NCBI GenBank assembly: GCA_002482505.1
Contig: DLGD01000037.1
Coordinates: 78,929 to 142,928, forward strand
Direction: 5' to 3'
DNA from: Christensenella sp. UBA7703
GTDB lineage: Bacteria > Bacillota > Clostridia > Christensenellales > CAG-138
DNA length: 64,000 nt
The notes under the pieces: model-generated
What the model was told of the DNA's origin: nothing
Seen by the model: the letters and a program-made list of their open reading frames with translations, nothing else
Database searches by the model: none
Position numbers and translations under genes: made by a program
Part shown: piece after piece, positions 42,861 to 51,556 of the stretch
Numbering within the stretch: the first letter of the stretch is position 1
How the letters are laid out: each line of letters opens with the position of its first letter

Positions 42861-43790
42861 TTACACCGGCTCCGGCGGGGCGGTACGCTCCCGCTGGCGG
42901 TATTGCGTCGGAGAAAGCCCCGCGTGCTGCTTGAAAAAGAGCGAGAGCTTGTTGTCCTCCAGAAACCCTGTCTTTTCTGCAACGGCGCGAATCGGCAGAT
43001 CGGTATACTTCAGATAATATTTGATGTATGCAACCCGCGCTTCGATCAATTTTTGCTTGAACGAGGTGCCGTAGAGCTCCCGGATTACGCGGTTGAGGCT
43101 GCTCGGGCTGATGTGCACCTGCTCACAGAGGTCCTCAATCCGCGCGGAACCATCCAACGCCTGACCAAAGAAGCTGTCGATGATGAGCCTGCGCGCGGAG
43201 TCGCTCTCGGCGCGGAGGCGCGGGACGGCGCCCTCCTTGGCGCCGCCATAGAGGCGCACAAGCTCTGCAAACACACTCGAGAACAGCGCGGAGAGCAGGC
43301 CGCCAAGTACGAGCAGCGCGGAGGATTCGGCGGAGCAAACCGCCTCTGCCAGCATGTCTGCCAGAAGGACGACCTGCTTGCCCGCAGAAAACTGCGCGTA
43401 TTGCTCCTTTCTCAGGCGTTCCAGCGCGACGGCAAGCGCGGGTTCGCTGCGCCCGGAGAACGCGGCGGCTTCCGGCAAAATAAAGCGAATCGAGCATCGC
43501 ACCTCGGCCGAGTCGGGGTTGCCGATATGCGCATGTGTGACAAACGGTGCAAGCAAAAAGACGGATTCATCGGAGTAAGCATGCGCAACGCCTTCGATAA
43601 ACTGATACCCGCTGCCTTTGCGGCAGAGCAGCAGCTCAAAGCTCGCGTGTATGTGGTCTTCGGAAAACGCGGGGCGCACTGGGCTGTGATCCTCTAAAAA
43701 TCCGCGCGCAGAAAGAAAGCACTCTACGGGCAGATCGCCCGCAAACGCGCGCACGGTAAACACCTGTTCCTTGCTGATTGCGTGCTCCAT
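42861..43790 (-). CDS. AraC family transcriptional regulator
   Basis: Regulator of 309 residues: an N-terminal cupin-type sensing domain (FELLLCRKGSGYQFIEGVAH) and C-terminal double helix-turn-helix (LCEQVHISPSSLNRVIRELY; IRAVAEKTGFLEDNKLSLFFK; LSPTQYRQR). It is divergent from the 43998-50048 operon, the usual place for an activator of that operon. A single-gene unit bounded by a terminator. Confidence 0.9.
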   Translation of the reverse strand: MEHAISKEQVFTVRAFAGDLPVECFLSARGFLEDHSPVRPAFSEDHIHASFELLLCRKGSGYQFIEGVAHAYSDESVFLLAPFVTHAHIGNPDSAEVRCSIRFILPEAAAFSGRSEPALAVALERLRKEQYAQFSAGKQVVLLADMLAEAVCSAESSALLVLGGLLSALFSSVFAELVRLYGGAKEGAVPRLRAESDSARRLIIDSFFGQALDGSARIEDLCEQVHISPSSLNRVIRELYGTSFKQKLIEARVAYIKYYLKYTDLPIRAVAEKTGFLEDNKLSLFFKQHAGLSPTQYRQRERTAPPEPV

Positions 43791-43813
43791 CTGCTTTGTT
43801 CCCTTTCGCCTCC

Positions 43814-43844
43814 ATTATAGCGCGCGGTGGGCGGGGAGCGTCAA
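43814..43844 (-). promoter_or_regulatory. Candidate promoter of the AraC gene
   Basis: On the minus strand TTGACG (43839-43844) and a perfect TATAAT (43814-43819) are 19 bases apart, slightly long. The rest of 43791-43997 is divergent control region; no clear plus-strand promoter was fixed. Confidence 0.4.
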
Positions 43845-43997
43845 GCCATACGGGGTATGAAAACCGCGCGAAGTCAAACGAACACGCGCGGTTTCGGCAT
43901 GGAAGCGCGGATGCCGACTGGATATGATAATGGTACACCATGCGGAATATTCCGCAGGCATGCATGCAGTTGATTATGAATTTGGAGGAATACAACC

Positions 43998-45236
43998 ATG
44001 TCCAGCAAAGCTATTTCGGGTGATGCTTCCGGCCGCGGTGCGGTCGCGGGCTATCGTGTTTCCATTCCCGCGCGTCAGCGCCCCTACACCGAGGAAGAGA
44101 TTGCCGAAGTCGTCCGCGTGATGCGGGATGTCCCGGGGCAAACACAGGGCGCGATGCAGGAGCAGTTTCAGGCGGATTTCAAGGCCTTCACCGGCGCGAA
44201 CCACGCCTTTGCCGTCGGCAACGCGACACACGCGCTGAGCCTTGCCGCGACGCTTTGCCGCATCAAACCCGGCGATGAAGTCATCGTTCCCGCGTATACC
44301 TTCTGTGCCTCCGCAATTCCGTTTGGCAAAGAGGGCGCGAAGATCATCTGGTCGGATATCGACCCCGACACCTGGGTGGTCAGCGTCAAGGATATCGAGC
44401 GCAAGATCACGAAGAAGACGAAAGCCATCGTTTGCGTCCATCTGCTGGGGATGCCCTGCGATATGCCCGCCATCATGGCGCTTGCGAAAAAACACAACCT
44501 CAAGGTCGTGGAAGACTGCGCACAGGCGCTGGATTCCCGCATCAACGGCCAGCACGTCGGTACCTTTGGCGACTTTGGGTGCTTTAGCTTCCACGGCGCA
44601 AAGACCATGACCACGCTGGGCGAAGGCGGCATGCTGACCGTCAAGAGCGACGAGGACGCAAAGCTCGTCCCCGGCATCCGCCACAACGGCGTCTGCGGCT
44701 TCACCTATGCGCGTGAGCGTTACTGGGTGCCCGCGATGAGCAACGTGGATATGGATATCGAAGGCTTCTGGCCGAACAACTTCTGCATCGGCGAGGCGCA
44801 GTGCGCCCTCGGCAGCATGGAGCTCAAGAACCTCACGAAGTTCACGAATCTCATCATTGCGCAGAACGACAAACTCCGCGCACTGCTCAAGGATGTGCCG
44901 GAGATCAGCTTCAACAAGATTCCGGAAGGCTATCGCCATGTCCGCCACCAGTACATTCAGCACTTTGACGGCAGCGCGTTTGGCAAGGACCGCAACGATT
45001 TGCTCGACCTGCTGACCACGAAGTACGGCATCCGCAGCATCGTGCAGTATTATCCGCTCTATCGTTACCCGCTCTTCCAGAAACTCGGTCAGGGCGATCA
45101 TGACTGCCCGGTGCTTGAAAAATTCTGGGACAACAGCTTCTCCGTTCCGATGTGGTGCGGCATGGAAGACGACGTGATTGAAACCATCGCGGATTCGATC
45201 AAGAGCGCCATTGCCGACCTCAAGGCGATGAAGTAA
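43998..45236 (+). CDS. DegT/DnrJ/EryC1 family sugar aminotransferase
   Basis: PLP-dependent enzyme of 412 residues. The Schiff-base Lys202 lies in FSFHGAKTMTTLGEGG, Asp173 in VVEDCAQALDS contacts the cofactor, and VPAYTFCASA is the substrate-side segment. Family members transaminate keto-sugars, usually nucleotide-linked, or dehydrate them. ATG 43998 follows TTTGGAGGAA. It is the first gene of a catabolic-looking operon rather than a cell-surface sugar locus, hinting that it may work on a free keto sugar. Confidence 0.9.
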   Translation: MSSKAISGDASGRGAVAGYRVSIPARQRPYTEEEIAEVVRVMRDVPGQTQGAMQEQFQADFKAFTGANHAFAVGNATHALSLAATLCRIKPGDEVIVPAYTFCASAIPFGKEGAKIIWSDIDPDTWVVSVKDIERKITKKTKAIVCVHLLGMPCDMPAIMALAKKHNLKVVEDCAQALDSRINGQHVGTFGDFGCFSFHGAKTMTTLGEGGMLTVKSDEDAKLVPGIRHNGVCGFTYARERYWVPAMSNVDMDIEGFWPNNFCIGEAQCALGSMELKNLTKFTNLIIAQNDKLRALLKDVPEISFNKIPEGYRHVRHQYIQHFDGSAFGKDRNDLLDLLTTKYGIRSIVQYYPLYRYPLFQKLGQGDHDCPVLEKFWDNSFSVPMWCGMEDDVIETIADSIKSAIADLKAMK

Positions 45237-45263
45237 GAATAGCGGAGAAGGAGAACAAGACGT

Positions 45264-46166
45264 ATGGCTCTCAAGCCGGTGACAGGCGGCGTGCTCGTAC
45301 CCGCCTGCTCCCCCTGCGACGCGCAGGATCGCTTTCTGGAAACGGCCTTTGCCGACATGCTGGAACAAGGGATGAACGAGCCGCTGGACGGCGCGTATCT
45401 CTGCGGCGGGACGGGGGATGGCATGAAGATGCGTCTATCCGAGCGCAAAACGGCAGCCGAGATCGGCATTGAAATCTGCCATAAGCACGGAAAATCCGCG
45501 CTGGTGCAGGTGGGTGCCTTCACGATGCGCGATGCGCTGGAACTGGCTGAACACGCGGCAATGAGCGGGGCGGACGGGGTTTCCTCCGTCCCCCTGCCCG
45601 GAGCAAGCCATCCACAGCAGATGCAGTATTACCGCGCGCTGAGTGAAAGCGCGAAGATTCCCGTGATTCTCTACTACATGCCGCAGCCGGGCGTGAGCTT
45701 TACTCTGGAAAACGTGTTGGAGACGCTCACGGTGCCGGGGGTTACGGGTATCAAATCCTCCACCAACGATTTTTTCTTTACCCAGCAGCTGATGACGGAA
45801 AAACCCGATGGATGCGCGGTGTTTAACGGCAAGGACGAATACCTTGCCCCCGCAGTGATCCACGGCGCGGACGGCGGAATCGGCATGTGGGCAACGGTGT
45901 TCCCCAGGGCGTATGCGGGCATCTACCGCACGGCAAAAACGGGGGATTACAAACGGGCATTCGCGCTGCAAAGCGACCTCAACGCACTGTGCGCGGTGGT
46001 CATGCGGCGGGGATTGCTGCAGAGCTTTGCGTGCATTTTGCACGAACTGGGGCTGCATGATCGGGTCTTTCGCGCGCCCGCGCCGCAGTTTGACGCGGCG
46101 TTTTCGAGAACGTTTATGGCAGAGGCAGGTGCGCTCGTTGAACGGCTCCGCGCAGTAGAGTTTTAA
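45264..46166 (+). CDS. DapA/N-acetylneuraminate-lyase family aldolase
   Basis: Class I aldolase of 300 residues. Schiff-base Lys164 in GVTGIKSSTNDF and Tyr137/138 in VILYYMPQPG match the positions of Lys165/Tyr137 in E. coli NanA. The pyruvate-binding motif is CGGTGDGMKMRLSER. Lyase-type rather than dihydrodipicolinate-synthase function is likely given the sugar operon, and the nearby sialate-type genes make N-acetylneuraminate a candidate, but nanE/nanK are not in the window. ATG 45264 follows GGAGAAGGAG. Immediately after it lies a degenerate copy of its own C-terminus. Confidence 0.85.
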   Translation: MALKPVTGGVLVPACSPCDAQDRFLETAFADMLEQGMNEPLDGAYLCGGTGDGMKMRLSERKTAAEIGIEICHKHGKSALVQVGAFTMRDALELAEHAAMSGADGVSSVPLPGASHPQQMQYYRALSESAKIPVILYYMPQPGVSFTLENVLETLTVPGVTGIKSSTNDFFFTQQLMTEKPDGCAVFNGKDEYLAPAVIHGADGGIGMWATVFPRAYAGIYRTAKTGDYKRAFALQSDLNALCAVVMRRGLLQSFACILHELGLHDRVFRAPAPQFDAAFSRTFMAEAGALVERLRAVEF

Positions 46167-46173
46167 GAAAGGC

Positions 46174-46224
46174 GTTTTCGCGGAGGCAAGGCCGCTGGTC
46201 GAGCGCCTGCGCGCGGTTGAATAA
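46174..46224 (+). pseudogene. Remnant of a second DapA/NAL-family gene (C-terminal end only)
   Basis: The frame 46174-46224 reads VFAEARPLVERLRAVE then TAA. The intact aldolase just upstream ends FMAEAGALVERLRAVEF. The two are related over about 15 residues, with synonymous changes, so this is an old duplicate or the rest of a deleted paralogue, not a fresh sequencing repeat. It has no start codon and no ribosome binding site. Confidence 0.7.
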
Positions 46225-46245
46225 GACATAGAAGGGAAACAGACC

Positions 46246-47154
46246 ATGAACCGAATTCCGAAAACCGAAATTTCCGTGTCTCCGGTGACGCTGGGCACGA
46301 TGACGTTTGGCTCGCCCGTCGCGTTTGACGACGCGGTGAAGCTCACGCAGTACGCGCTTTCGCGCGGGATCAATCACATCGACACCGCAAACATGTATGA
46401 AGGTTACAACCGTGTTGCGGGCAGCGCGGGCGGCGTTGCCGAAGAGATTGTAGGCGCTGCCATCCGCGGTGTGTCTCGCGGCAAAGTGATCGTCTCCACT
46501 AAGGTCGGCATGAAGGTCGGCACCGAGCCGGAGGACGAGGGCACGAGCGCAAAGGCGATTGCAAAGCAGCTCGACGCGAGCCTCAAACGCCTGAACACGG
46601 ACTATATCGATCTGTATTATCTGCACCGTTTCGATGGCAATGTGTCGGTGGAGGAAATCCTCCGCGCGATGCAAAGCGCCGTGTTTGCGGGCAAGATTCG
46701 TTACTATGGTGTAAGCAACTATTCGGCAGAACAGCTCCGCGCGCTGCTTGCGGCGGCGGATGAGATGCATCTGCCGCGCCCCGTGGTCTGCCAGCCGCCG
46801 CTGAGCATGCTCAAGCAGGACGCGCTGAGCGAGCTGATTCCCCTCTGCGCAGCCGAAGACATCGCCGTGATTCCGTATCAGATCTATCAAGGCGGGTTGC
46901 TCACGGGTAAATATCAGCGCGGCATGGAGCCCCCGAAGGGTTCCCGTGCGGAAGAAAAACCCGCCTGGCTTGCCTCGCCGGATGAAGCGCTCTATGATAA
47001 ACTGGAAGCGATTGAAGCTGGGGCAAAGTTGCGCGGGATCTCGATGAGCGCGTATGCGCTGCGCTGGACGCTGGAGCAGCCTGCGGTCGTTTCCGCGATC
47101 GTCGGCGTGAAGAGCGAACGGCAGGTTGACGACGCAATCGCCGCCATCGGCTGA
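46246..47154 (+). CDS. Aldo/keto reductase
   Basis: NADPH-dependent TIM-barrel oxidoreductase of 302 residues. The catalytic tetrad is visible: Asp and Tyr in HIDTANMYEGYN, Lys in VIVSTKVGMK, His in LYYLHRFDG. KIRYYGVSNY is family-typical. ATG 46246 has AGAAGGGAAA upstream. It probably interconverts a keto or aldehyde sugar intermediate of the operon. Confidence 0.9.
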   Translation: MNRIPKTEISVSPVTLGTMTFGSPVAFDDAVKLTQYALSRGINHIDTANMYEGYNRVAGSAGGVAEEIVGAAIRGVSRGKVIVSTKVGMKVGTEPEDEGTSAKAIAKQLDASLKRLNTDYIDLYYLHRFDGNVSVEEILRAMQSAVFAGKIRYYGVSNYSAEQLRALLAAADEMHLPRPVVCQPPLSMLKQDALSELIPLCAAEDIAVIPYQIYQGGLLTGKYQRGMEPPKGSRAEEKPAWLASPDEALYDKLEAIEAGAKLRGISMSAYALRWTLEQPAVVSAIVGVKSERQVDDAIAAIG

Positions 47155-47184
47155 ACCAAACGGAATAAAGTAAGGAGAGCTGCC

Positions 47185-48087
47185 ATGAAGACAGTCACCT
47201 ATGAAGATGCGCTGAAGGGCTTTCGTGCCGTGGGCGTAGAACCCGGCGACACCGTGCTGTTACAGTCCGCTATGCGCCCGTTTGGCTTTGTCGAAGGCGC
47301 GGGGAAGGCCATCGGCGAGGCGCTCTATGAAGCGCTGGGCAAGGACGCGGGCACGCTGGTTGCCCCGGCGTTTTGCTTCATACACGAGGTACAGGATCAC
47401 CCCGTGATCGACCCGGTCAACGATAAATCCGAGATGGGTGCAATCAGTGAGGCGATCCGACATTTTCCGGGCGCAAAGCGCAGCATTGCCTACCGCCACA
47501 GCTTCTCCGCCGTAGGCAAACACGCGGAGCTGATCACGAATGTCGATCCCGCGATCTCCGCCTTTGACCTGAGGAGCGCGTTTGGCAAAATGCTCACGCT
47601 GGACACCAAGGTCGTGCTCGCCGGCGTGACGTATGTCAACTCCACGAGCCATCACTTCGGGCAATATCTCGCGCAGGTGCCGGATCGGCACACCATCGAG
47701 CGTCAGGTCACGCTGCGCTATCCGGACGGCACGCTGGAAGAGCGCATGATGATGGACTATCAGCCGAGGCCCACGACGAGCGGCGATTATTACGAGTTTC
47801 CGTATGATTTCAACAAGCTCGGCCTCTGGCTGGAGCAAGCGGGTAAAGTGCAGATTTCGACCATCGGCAACGCGGTCATCCGCAGTTTCCGCATGTGGGA
47901 TTTGATCGAGCTTGTGCTCACGAAATATCCCGTCGATCAGTGGATTTTCTTTCAGGATGCGGAGCCGGTCGATCTTCCGTTTGGCAAGAACGCTACACGG
48001 GACTATATCGACGAAGCGGGCAGAGAGGACACCGCCATCTGGGCGGTGGTCGATCCTGAGGAGATCTGTGACCGCAGCAAATCGTGA
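47185..48087 (+). CDS. AAC(3)-family N-acetyltransferase
   Basis: Protein of 300 residues of the aminoglycoside 3-N-acetyltransferase fold. Landmarks are VLLQSAMRPFGFVEGAG, the active-site YRHSFSAVGKHAE and AGVTYVNSTSHHFGQYL. Ribosome binding site AAGGAG. In an operon with a sugar aminotransferase it more plausibly acetylates an amino sugar or amino-cyclitol than an antibiotic. Many chromosomal members of the family (YokD-like) give no resistance. Confidence 0.85.
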   Translation: MKTVTYEDALKGFRAVGVEPGDTVLLQSAMRPFGFVEGAGKAIGEALYEALGKDAGTLVAPAFCFIHEVQDHPVIDPVNDKSEMGAISEAIRHFPGAKRSIAYRHSFSAVGKHAELITNVDPAISAFDLRSAFGKMLTLDTKVVLAGVTYVNSTSHHFGQYLAQVPDRHTIERQVTLRYPDGTLEERMMMDYQPRPTTSGDYYEFPYDFNKLGLWLEQAGKVQISTIGNAVIRSFRMWDLIELVLTKYPVDQWIFFQDAEPVDLPFGKNATRDYIDEAGREDTAIWAVVDPEEICDRSKS

Positions 48088-48089
48088 GA

Positions 48090-48151
48090 TTGCCTTGAGA
48101 GAAAAGTTAGGATACAATGACAACCCAGACGGGCAAATACCCGTTTGGGTT
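48090..48151 (+). promoter_or_regulatory. Internal promoter candidate and leader hairpin
   Basis: TTGCCT (48090-48095) and TACAAT (48113-48118) are 17 bases apart. A 12-bp stem (48122-48133 with 48140-48151, one G-U pair, 6-base loop) follows without a T-run. Together they could give the dehydrogenase and transporter genes separate expression. Confidence 0.45.
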
Positions 48152-48180
48152 CATCCCGTTCATAAGGAGAAAAAAGCAGT

Positions 48181-49137
48181 ATGAAAATCGTAGTACTAGA
48201 TGGATTTACCCTCAACCCCGGAGACCTGAGCTGGAGCGCGCTGGAAGCGCTCGGCGAGTTGACGGTGTATGACCGCACACCGAAGGAGGAGATCGTCTCC
48301 CGCATCGGAAATGCGGACGCGGTTTTGACCAACAAGACACCGCTCTCGGCTCAGACGCTGGCGGCTTGCCCAAGCGTGAAGTACATCGGCGTGTTGGCGA
48401 CAGGCTACAATGTCGTGGACACCCTTGCCGCAAAAGAGCGCGGCATCCCCGTTTGCAATATCCCGACCTATGGCACAGCCGCTGTGGGACAGTTTGCAAT
48501 CGCTATGCTGCTCGAAATCTGCCATCACGTGGCGCATCACAGCGACGCGGTGCATGCGGGTAGATGGAGCAGCAATGCCGACTGGTGCTTCTGGGACTAT
48601 CCGCTCATCGAGCTGGAAGGCAAGACGATGGGCATCATCGGCTTTGGCCGCATCGGGCAGCGTACGGGCGAGATCGCAAAGGCGCTGGGTATGCGCGTGC
48701 TCGCCTTTGACGCGTATCAAAACGACGCAGGCAAGGCCATCGGCAGCTATGTCGATCTGGATACTCTGCTCAAAGAATCGGATGTGATCAGCCTGCATTG
48801 CCCGCTGTTCCCGGAGACGAAGGGAATCGTCAACGCGGGTTCTATTGCGAAGATGAAGGACGGCGTGATCCTCCTCAACAACAGCCGTGGCCCCCTGATC
48901 GTGGAGCAGGACCTGGCCGACGCGCTGGGCAGCGGCAAGGTGTTTGCCGCCGGGCTGGACGTGGTCAGCGAGGAGCCGATCCGTTCGGATAACCCGCTGC
49001 TGACCGCGAAAAACTGCATCATCACGCCGCATATCAGCTGGGCGCCGAAGGAAAGCCGCCAACGCCTGATGGATTTGGCGGTTTCAAACCTTGCTGCTTG
49101 GGTTGCCGGGAAAGCGGTCAATGTGGTGAATCCGTGA
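48181..49137 (+). CDS. D-isomer-specific 2-hydroxyacid dehydrogenase
   Basis: NAD-dependent dehydrogenase of 318 residues. GIIGFGRIGQRTG is the dinucleotide site; Arg in NNSRGPLIVE, Glu in VVSEEP and His in ITPHISWAPKE form the catalytic set. The HISW version and overall length match the glycerate/hydroxypyruvate reductase subgroup. ATG 48181 follows AAGGAGAAAA. Could handle hydroxypyruvate, glyoxylate or a sugar-acid product. Confidence 0.9.
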   Translation: MKIVVLDGFTLNPGDLSWSALEALGELTVYDRTPKEEIVSRIGNADAVLTNKTPLSAQTLAACPSVKYIGVLATGYNVVDTLAAKERGIPVCNIPTYGTAAVGQFAIAMLLEICHHVAHHSDAVHAGRWSSNADWCFWDYPLIELEGKTMGIIGFGRIGQRTGEIAKALGMRVLAFDAYQNDAGKAIGSYVDLDTLLKESDVISLHCPLFPETKGIVNAGSIAKMKDGVILLNNSRGPLIVEQDLADALGSGKVFAAGLDVVSEEPIRSDNPLLTAKNCIITPHISWAPKESRQRLMDLAVSNLAAWVAGKAVNVVNP

Positions 49138-50048
49138 ACGATGCGCGCTCGATGAAACTCAAGGGCGTGCTGTTTTCGGTGCTGTCCGCCGTAATTTTCG
49201 GCACGTCGCCCATTTTTTTCAAAACCATCGTTGCAACCGGCATCAACACCACCACGCAGGTGGTGCTGCGCTCCATTGTGACGATGGTTCTCGCGGGCGT
49301 GCTCGCGGTGGTTAACCGCCAGCCGATCCTGCTCAAAGGCAGGCTGCTGGTCGATGCGCTGATGGCGTTTGTCGCGGGGCAGGGAGTCACTGCTATCCTG
49401 CTCAATTCCTCTTATGCCTATTTGCCGGCAGGCATGTCCACCTCGCTGCACTTTGTGTATCCGTCCGTGGTCATGATCGCGTGCGTGGCGCTGTTTCGGG
49501 AAAAAATCAATCTGCCGAAGCTTGCGGCGCTGCTGTTGAGCGTCGTCGCCATCGCGCTGATGACCGACCTGAGCGCGCACGGGCAGCTCATCGGCGTGAT
49601 CCTCGCGGTGGGGTCGGGTTGCAGCTATGCGTTTTACATTCTCTATCTGGAGCGCACGCAGTTGCGGGATATTCCCGTTTGGACGTTTGCGTTCTGGAGC
49701 TCGCTTGGTTGCCTCGTCGCCGCTGGCGGGCTTGGGCTTTCGACCAACACGCTGGATGTTTCGGGCGCGACGGTAAAGGGAATTTCTCTCTTGATGGTCA
49801 TGGTGCCGCTGCAAAGCGTGCTCGCCGTTCGCCTGTTTCAGCTTGGCGTGCGGTATTCCGGTTCCACCGCCGCGTCACTCCTGAGCACCATGGAGCCGGT
49901 GACCAGCACGATTCTCGGCATGCTGATTTTACACGAGGCGATGGACGCGAAAAAGCTCATCGGCTGTGTTGCAATTGTTTTGAGCGTGATTCTCGTTGTC
50001 TTTGGCGCACAGCGCGGGGAAAAAGAGATTGCCGTTGTGGAATCGTAG
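49134..50048 (+). CDS. EamA/DMT family transporter
   Basis: Ten-helix drug/metabolite transporter of 304 residues, two EamA repeats: the first begins LFSVLSAVIFGTSPIFFKT, the second LIGVILAVGSGCSYAFYILYL. The GTG at 49134 overlaps the preceding stop by 4 bases; ATG 49152 would shorten it by six residues and has no better ribosome site. It may import or export a substrate or end product of the operon. Terminator follows. Confidence 0.85.
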   Translation: MNDARSMKLKGVLFSVLSAVIFGTSPIFFKTIVATGINTTTQVVLRSIVTMVLAGVLAVVNRQPILLKGRLLVDALMAFVAGQGVTAILLNSSYAYLPAGMSTSLHFVYPSVVMIACVALFREKINLPKLAALLLSVVAIALMTDLSAHGQLIGVILAVGSGCSYAFYILYLERTQLRDIPVWTFAFWSSLGCLVAAGGLGLSTNTLDVSGATVKGISLLMVMVPLQSVLAVRLFQLGVRYSGSTAASLLSTMEPVTSTILGMLILHEAMDAKKLIGCVAIVLSVILVVFGAQRGEKEIAVVES

Positions 50049-50080
50049 GCGGATTTCTCAAACCCATATAGTCGTTTTAT

Positions 50081-50118
50081 AAAAAGGATTGTCCGAACGT
50101 ATCGGGCAATCCTTTTTT
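50081..50118 (+). terminator. Rho-independent terminator of the 43998-50048 operon
   Basis: AAAAAGGATTGTCCGA (50081-50096) pairs with TCGGGCAATCCTTTTTT (50102-50118) around ACGTA. Long T-run; strong. Confidence 0.85.
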
Positions 50119-50185
50119 GACGCCAACCACCAAAACAGCATGGGATCAATACCGGAAAAATATACAGATACTATGCAGGATCGCC

Positions 50186-50247
50186 TTTACAAACGAGGCT
50201 TGCTGTGCTATTCTCTACTCTGTTGGTATTACACATTGGTAGTACCA
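50186..50247 (+). promoter_or_regulatory. Promoter and operator of the GntR gene
   Basis: TTTACA (50186-50191) and TATTCT (50209-50214) are 17 bases apart. Downstream TGGTAGTACCA (50237-50247) is an 11-base perfect palindrome of the GntR/HutC type (TGGTA-n-TACCA), preceded by a half site TGGTATTAC. Probably autoregulatory. Confidence 0.6.
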
Positions 50248-50271
50248 TTCAGAAAGAATCGGAGGGTGCGC

Positions 50272-50997
50272 ATGGGCGAGCAGACGCAGATAAACTCGGT
50301 ACGCAGCAGGCTGCTGCGCGAAATGAAGGAAGGCGCCTATCGTTACTCCGGCAAGCTGCCGCCGGAGGGCACGCTCGCAGAGCGGCTGAACATCAGCCGT
50401 ACACAACTGCGGGACAGCCTTGCCCAGCTGGAACGCGAAGGCTTCATCAGCCGGCATCAGGGCGTCGGCACCGTCATCAACCGCCATGTGCTCGCGGTCA
50501 CGGTGCGGATGGACATGGAGATCGAGTTCATGGAGATGATTCAGGCGTCCGGGCACGAACCGGGGCAGCTTTCGTTCTTCTGCGATCTTGTTCCCGCCGG
50601 GGAGACCGCGGCGCAGCATCTGGCGATTTCACCTGACGACACGGTGCTCAAGGTCTGCCGCCTCATCGGCGCGGACGGAAAACCCGCGATCTATTGCGAG
50701 GACTATATCCCCGCCGCGCTGATTAAGAAGAAGGACTATACCGAGCAGGATCTGCAAAAGCCGATCTTCTCGTTTTTGAAGCAATTTTGTTCGCTGGAGG
50801 CGCACATGGACCTCACGGAGGTGCGCCCGGCGATTGCGGATGAAACGCTTGCCAAGATGTTTTGCGTGCCGCAGGGAACGCCGCTGTTGTATCTTGACGA
50901 GCTGGACTACGACAAAGAAGGTATGCCGATGCTGTATTCTCCGCAATATTACATCGGCGGCGTGATTCAACACACCATGCTGCGCATGAAATTTTAG
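50272..50997 (+). CDS. GntR family regulator, HutC subfamily (UTRA domain)
   Basis: Regulator of 241 residues. The winged helix occupies residues 1 to about 75 (LAERLNISRTQLRDSLAQLEREGFISRHQGVGTVI). The rest is a UTRA effector domain (DDTVLKVCRLIGADGKPAIYCEDYIP). ATG 50272 has GGAGGG upstream; longer frames run through the promoter. It may control the preceding catabolic operon or the sugar genes; it is not a known purine regulator although the purine operon follows. Confidence 0.88.
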   Translation: MGEQTQINSVRSRLLREMKEGAYRYSGKLPPEGTLAERLNISRTQLRDSLAQLEREGFISRHQGVGTVINRHVLAVTVRMDMEIEFMEMIQASGHEPGQLSFFCDLVPAGETAAQHLAISPDDTVLKVCRLIGADGKPAIYCEDYIPAALIKKKDYTEQDLQKPIFSFLKQFCSLEAHMDLTEVRPAIADETLAKMFCVPQGTPLLYLDELDYDKEGMPMLYSPQYYIGGVIQHTMLRMKF

Positions 50998-51001
50998 ATA
51001 G

Positions 51002-51020
51002 GCCTGCCGGACACGCAGGC
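51002..51020 (+). other. Small hairpin between GntR gene and purE
   Basis: GCCTGC (51002-51007) pairs with GCAGGC (51015-51020), followed by TTATTCCTGTTTT, at best a weak terminator. The gap is only 64 bases and no purine riboswitch or PurBox pair is visible in it. Confidence 0.35.
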
Positions 51021-51061
51021 TTATTCCTGTTTTGAACCGATTTCTTTAGGAGGAATGAGTC

Positions 51062-51556
51062 GTGAAAAAAATTGCCGTCGTGATGGGGAGCGTTTCCGAT
51101 CTGCCGCTGGCTAAAGAGGCGCTCAAGACGCTCTCCGCGTTCGGGATTTCCGCTGTGGCGCGCGTGCTCTCCGCGCACCGCACGCCGGAGGAGGCAGCCG
51201 CGTTTGCAAAGGGCGCGGAGGCGGAAGGATTCGGCGTGATCATCGCCTTTGCGGGAAAAGCCGCGCATCTTGCGGGCGCGATGGCGGCAAACTCGATTCT
51301 GCCCGTCATCGGCGTGCCCGTCTGCGGAAAAGACCTCGGCGGGTTGGACGCGCTGCTGAGCACCGCGCAGATGCCAAAGGGCGTGCCTGTGGCAACGGTT
51401 GCGATCGACGGCGGCGCAAACGCGGCGCTGCTCGCGGTTCGTATCCTCGCGCTTTCGGACGAATCTCTCAACGAAAAGCTGAAACAATATACCCAGAAGC
51501 TCGCGGAACAGTCGATTCTGGCGGACGCGCAGCTGCAAAAGGAGATAGAGGAATGA
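51062..51556 (+). CDS. purE: N5-carboxyaminoimidazole ribonucleotide mutase
   Basis: Converts N5-CAIR to CAIR in purine synthesis. 164 residues, class I type: MGSVSDLPLAK, the active-site LSAHRTPEE and AGKAAHLAGAMAANS. Start is GTG 51062 with AGGAGG 8 bases upstream; an ATG at 51055 is out of frame. Class I enzymes usually need PurK, which is not in this window. First gene of the purine operon and overlapping purC by 4 bases. Confidence 0.95.
   Translation: MKKIAVVMGSVSDLPLAKEALKTLSAFGISAVARVLSAHRTPEEAAAFAKGAEAEGFGVIIAFAGKAAHLAGAMAANSILPVIGVPVCGKDLGGLDALLSTAQMPKGVPVATVAIDGGANAALLAVRILALSDESLNEKLKQYTQKLAEQSILADAQLQKEIEE

Noticed and set aside
45264..46166. Complete sialic acid (nan) catabolic locus
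   Set aside because: A lyase-like aldolase, YhcH, sialidase-like and esterase-like genes are present, but no nanE epimerase or nanK kinase was found, so only a possible link is claimed.
47185..48087. Aminoglycoside resistance gene
   Set aside because: Family match is AAC(3), but the gene is embedded in a sugar catabolic operon with no mobile element, so resistance is not supported.
50998..51061. Purine riboswitch before purE
   Set aside because: Only 64 bases are available and the one hairpin has none of the conserved purine-aptamer core.
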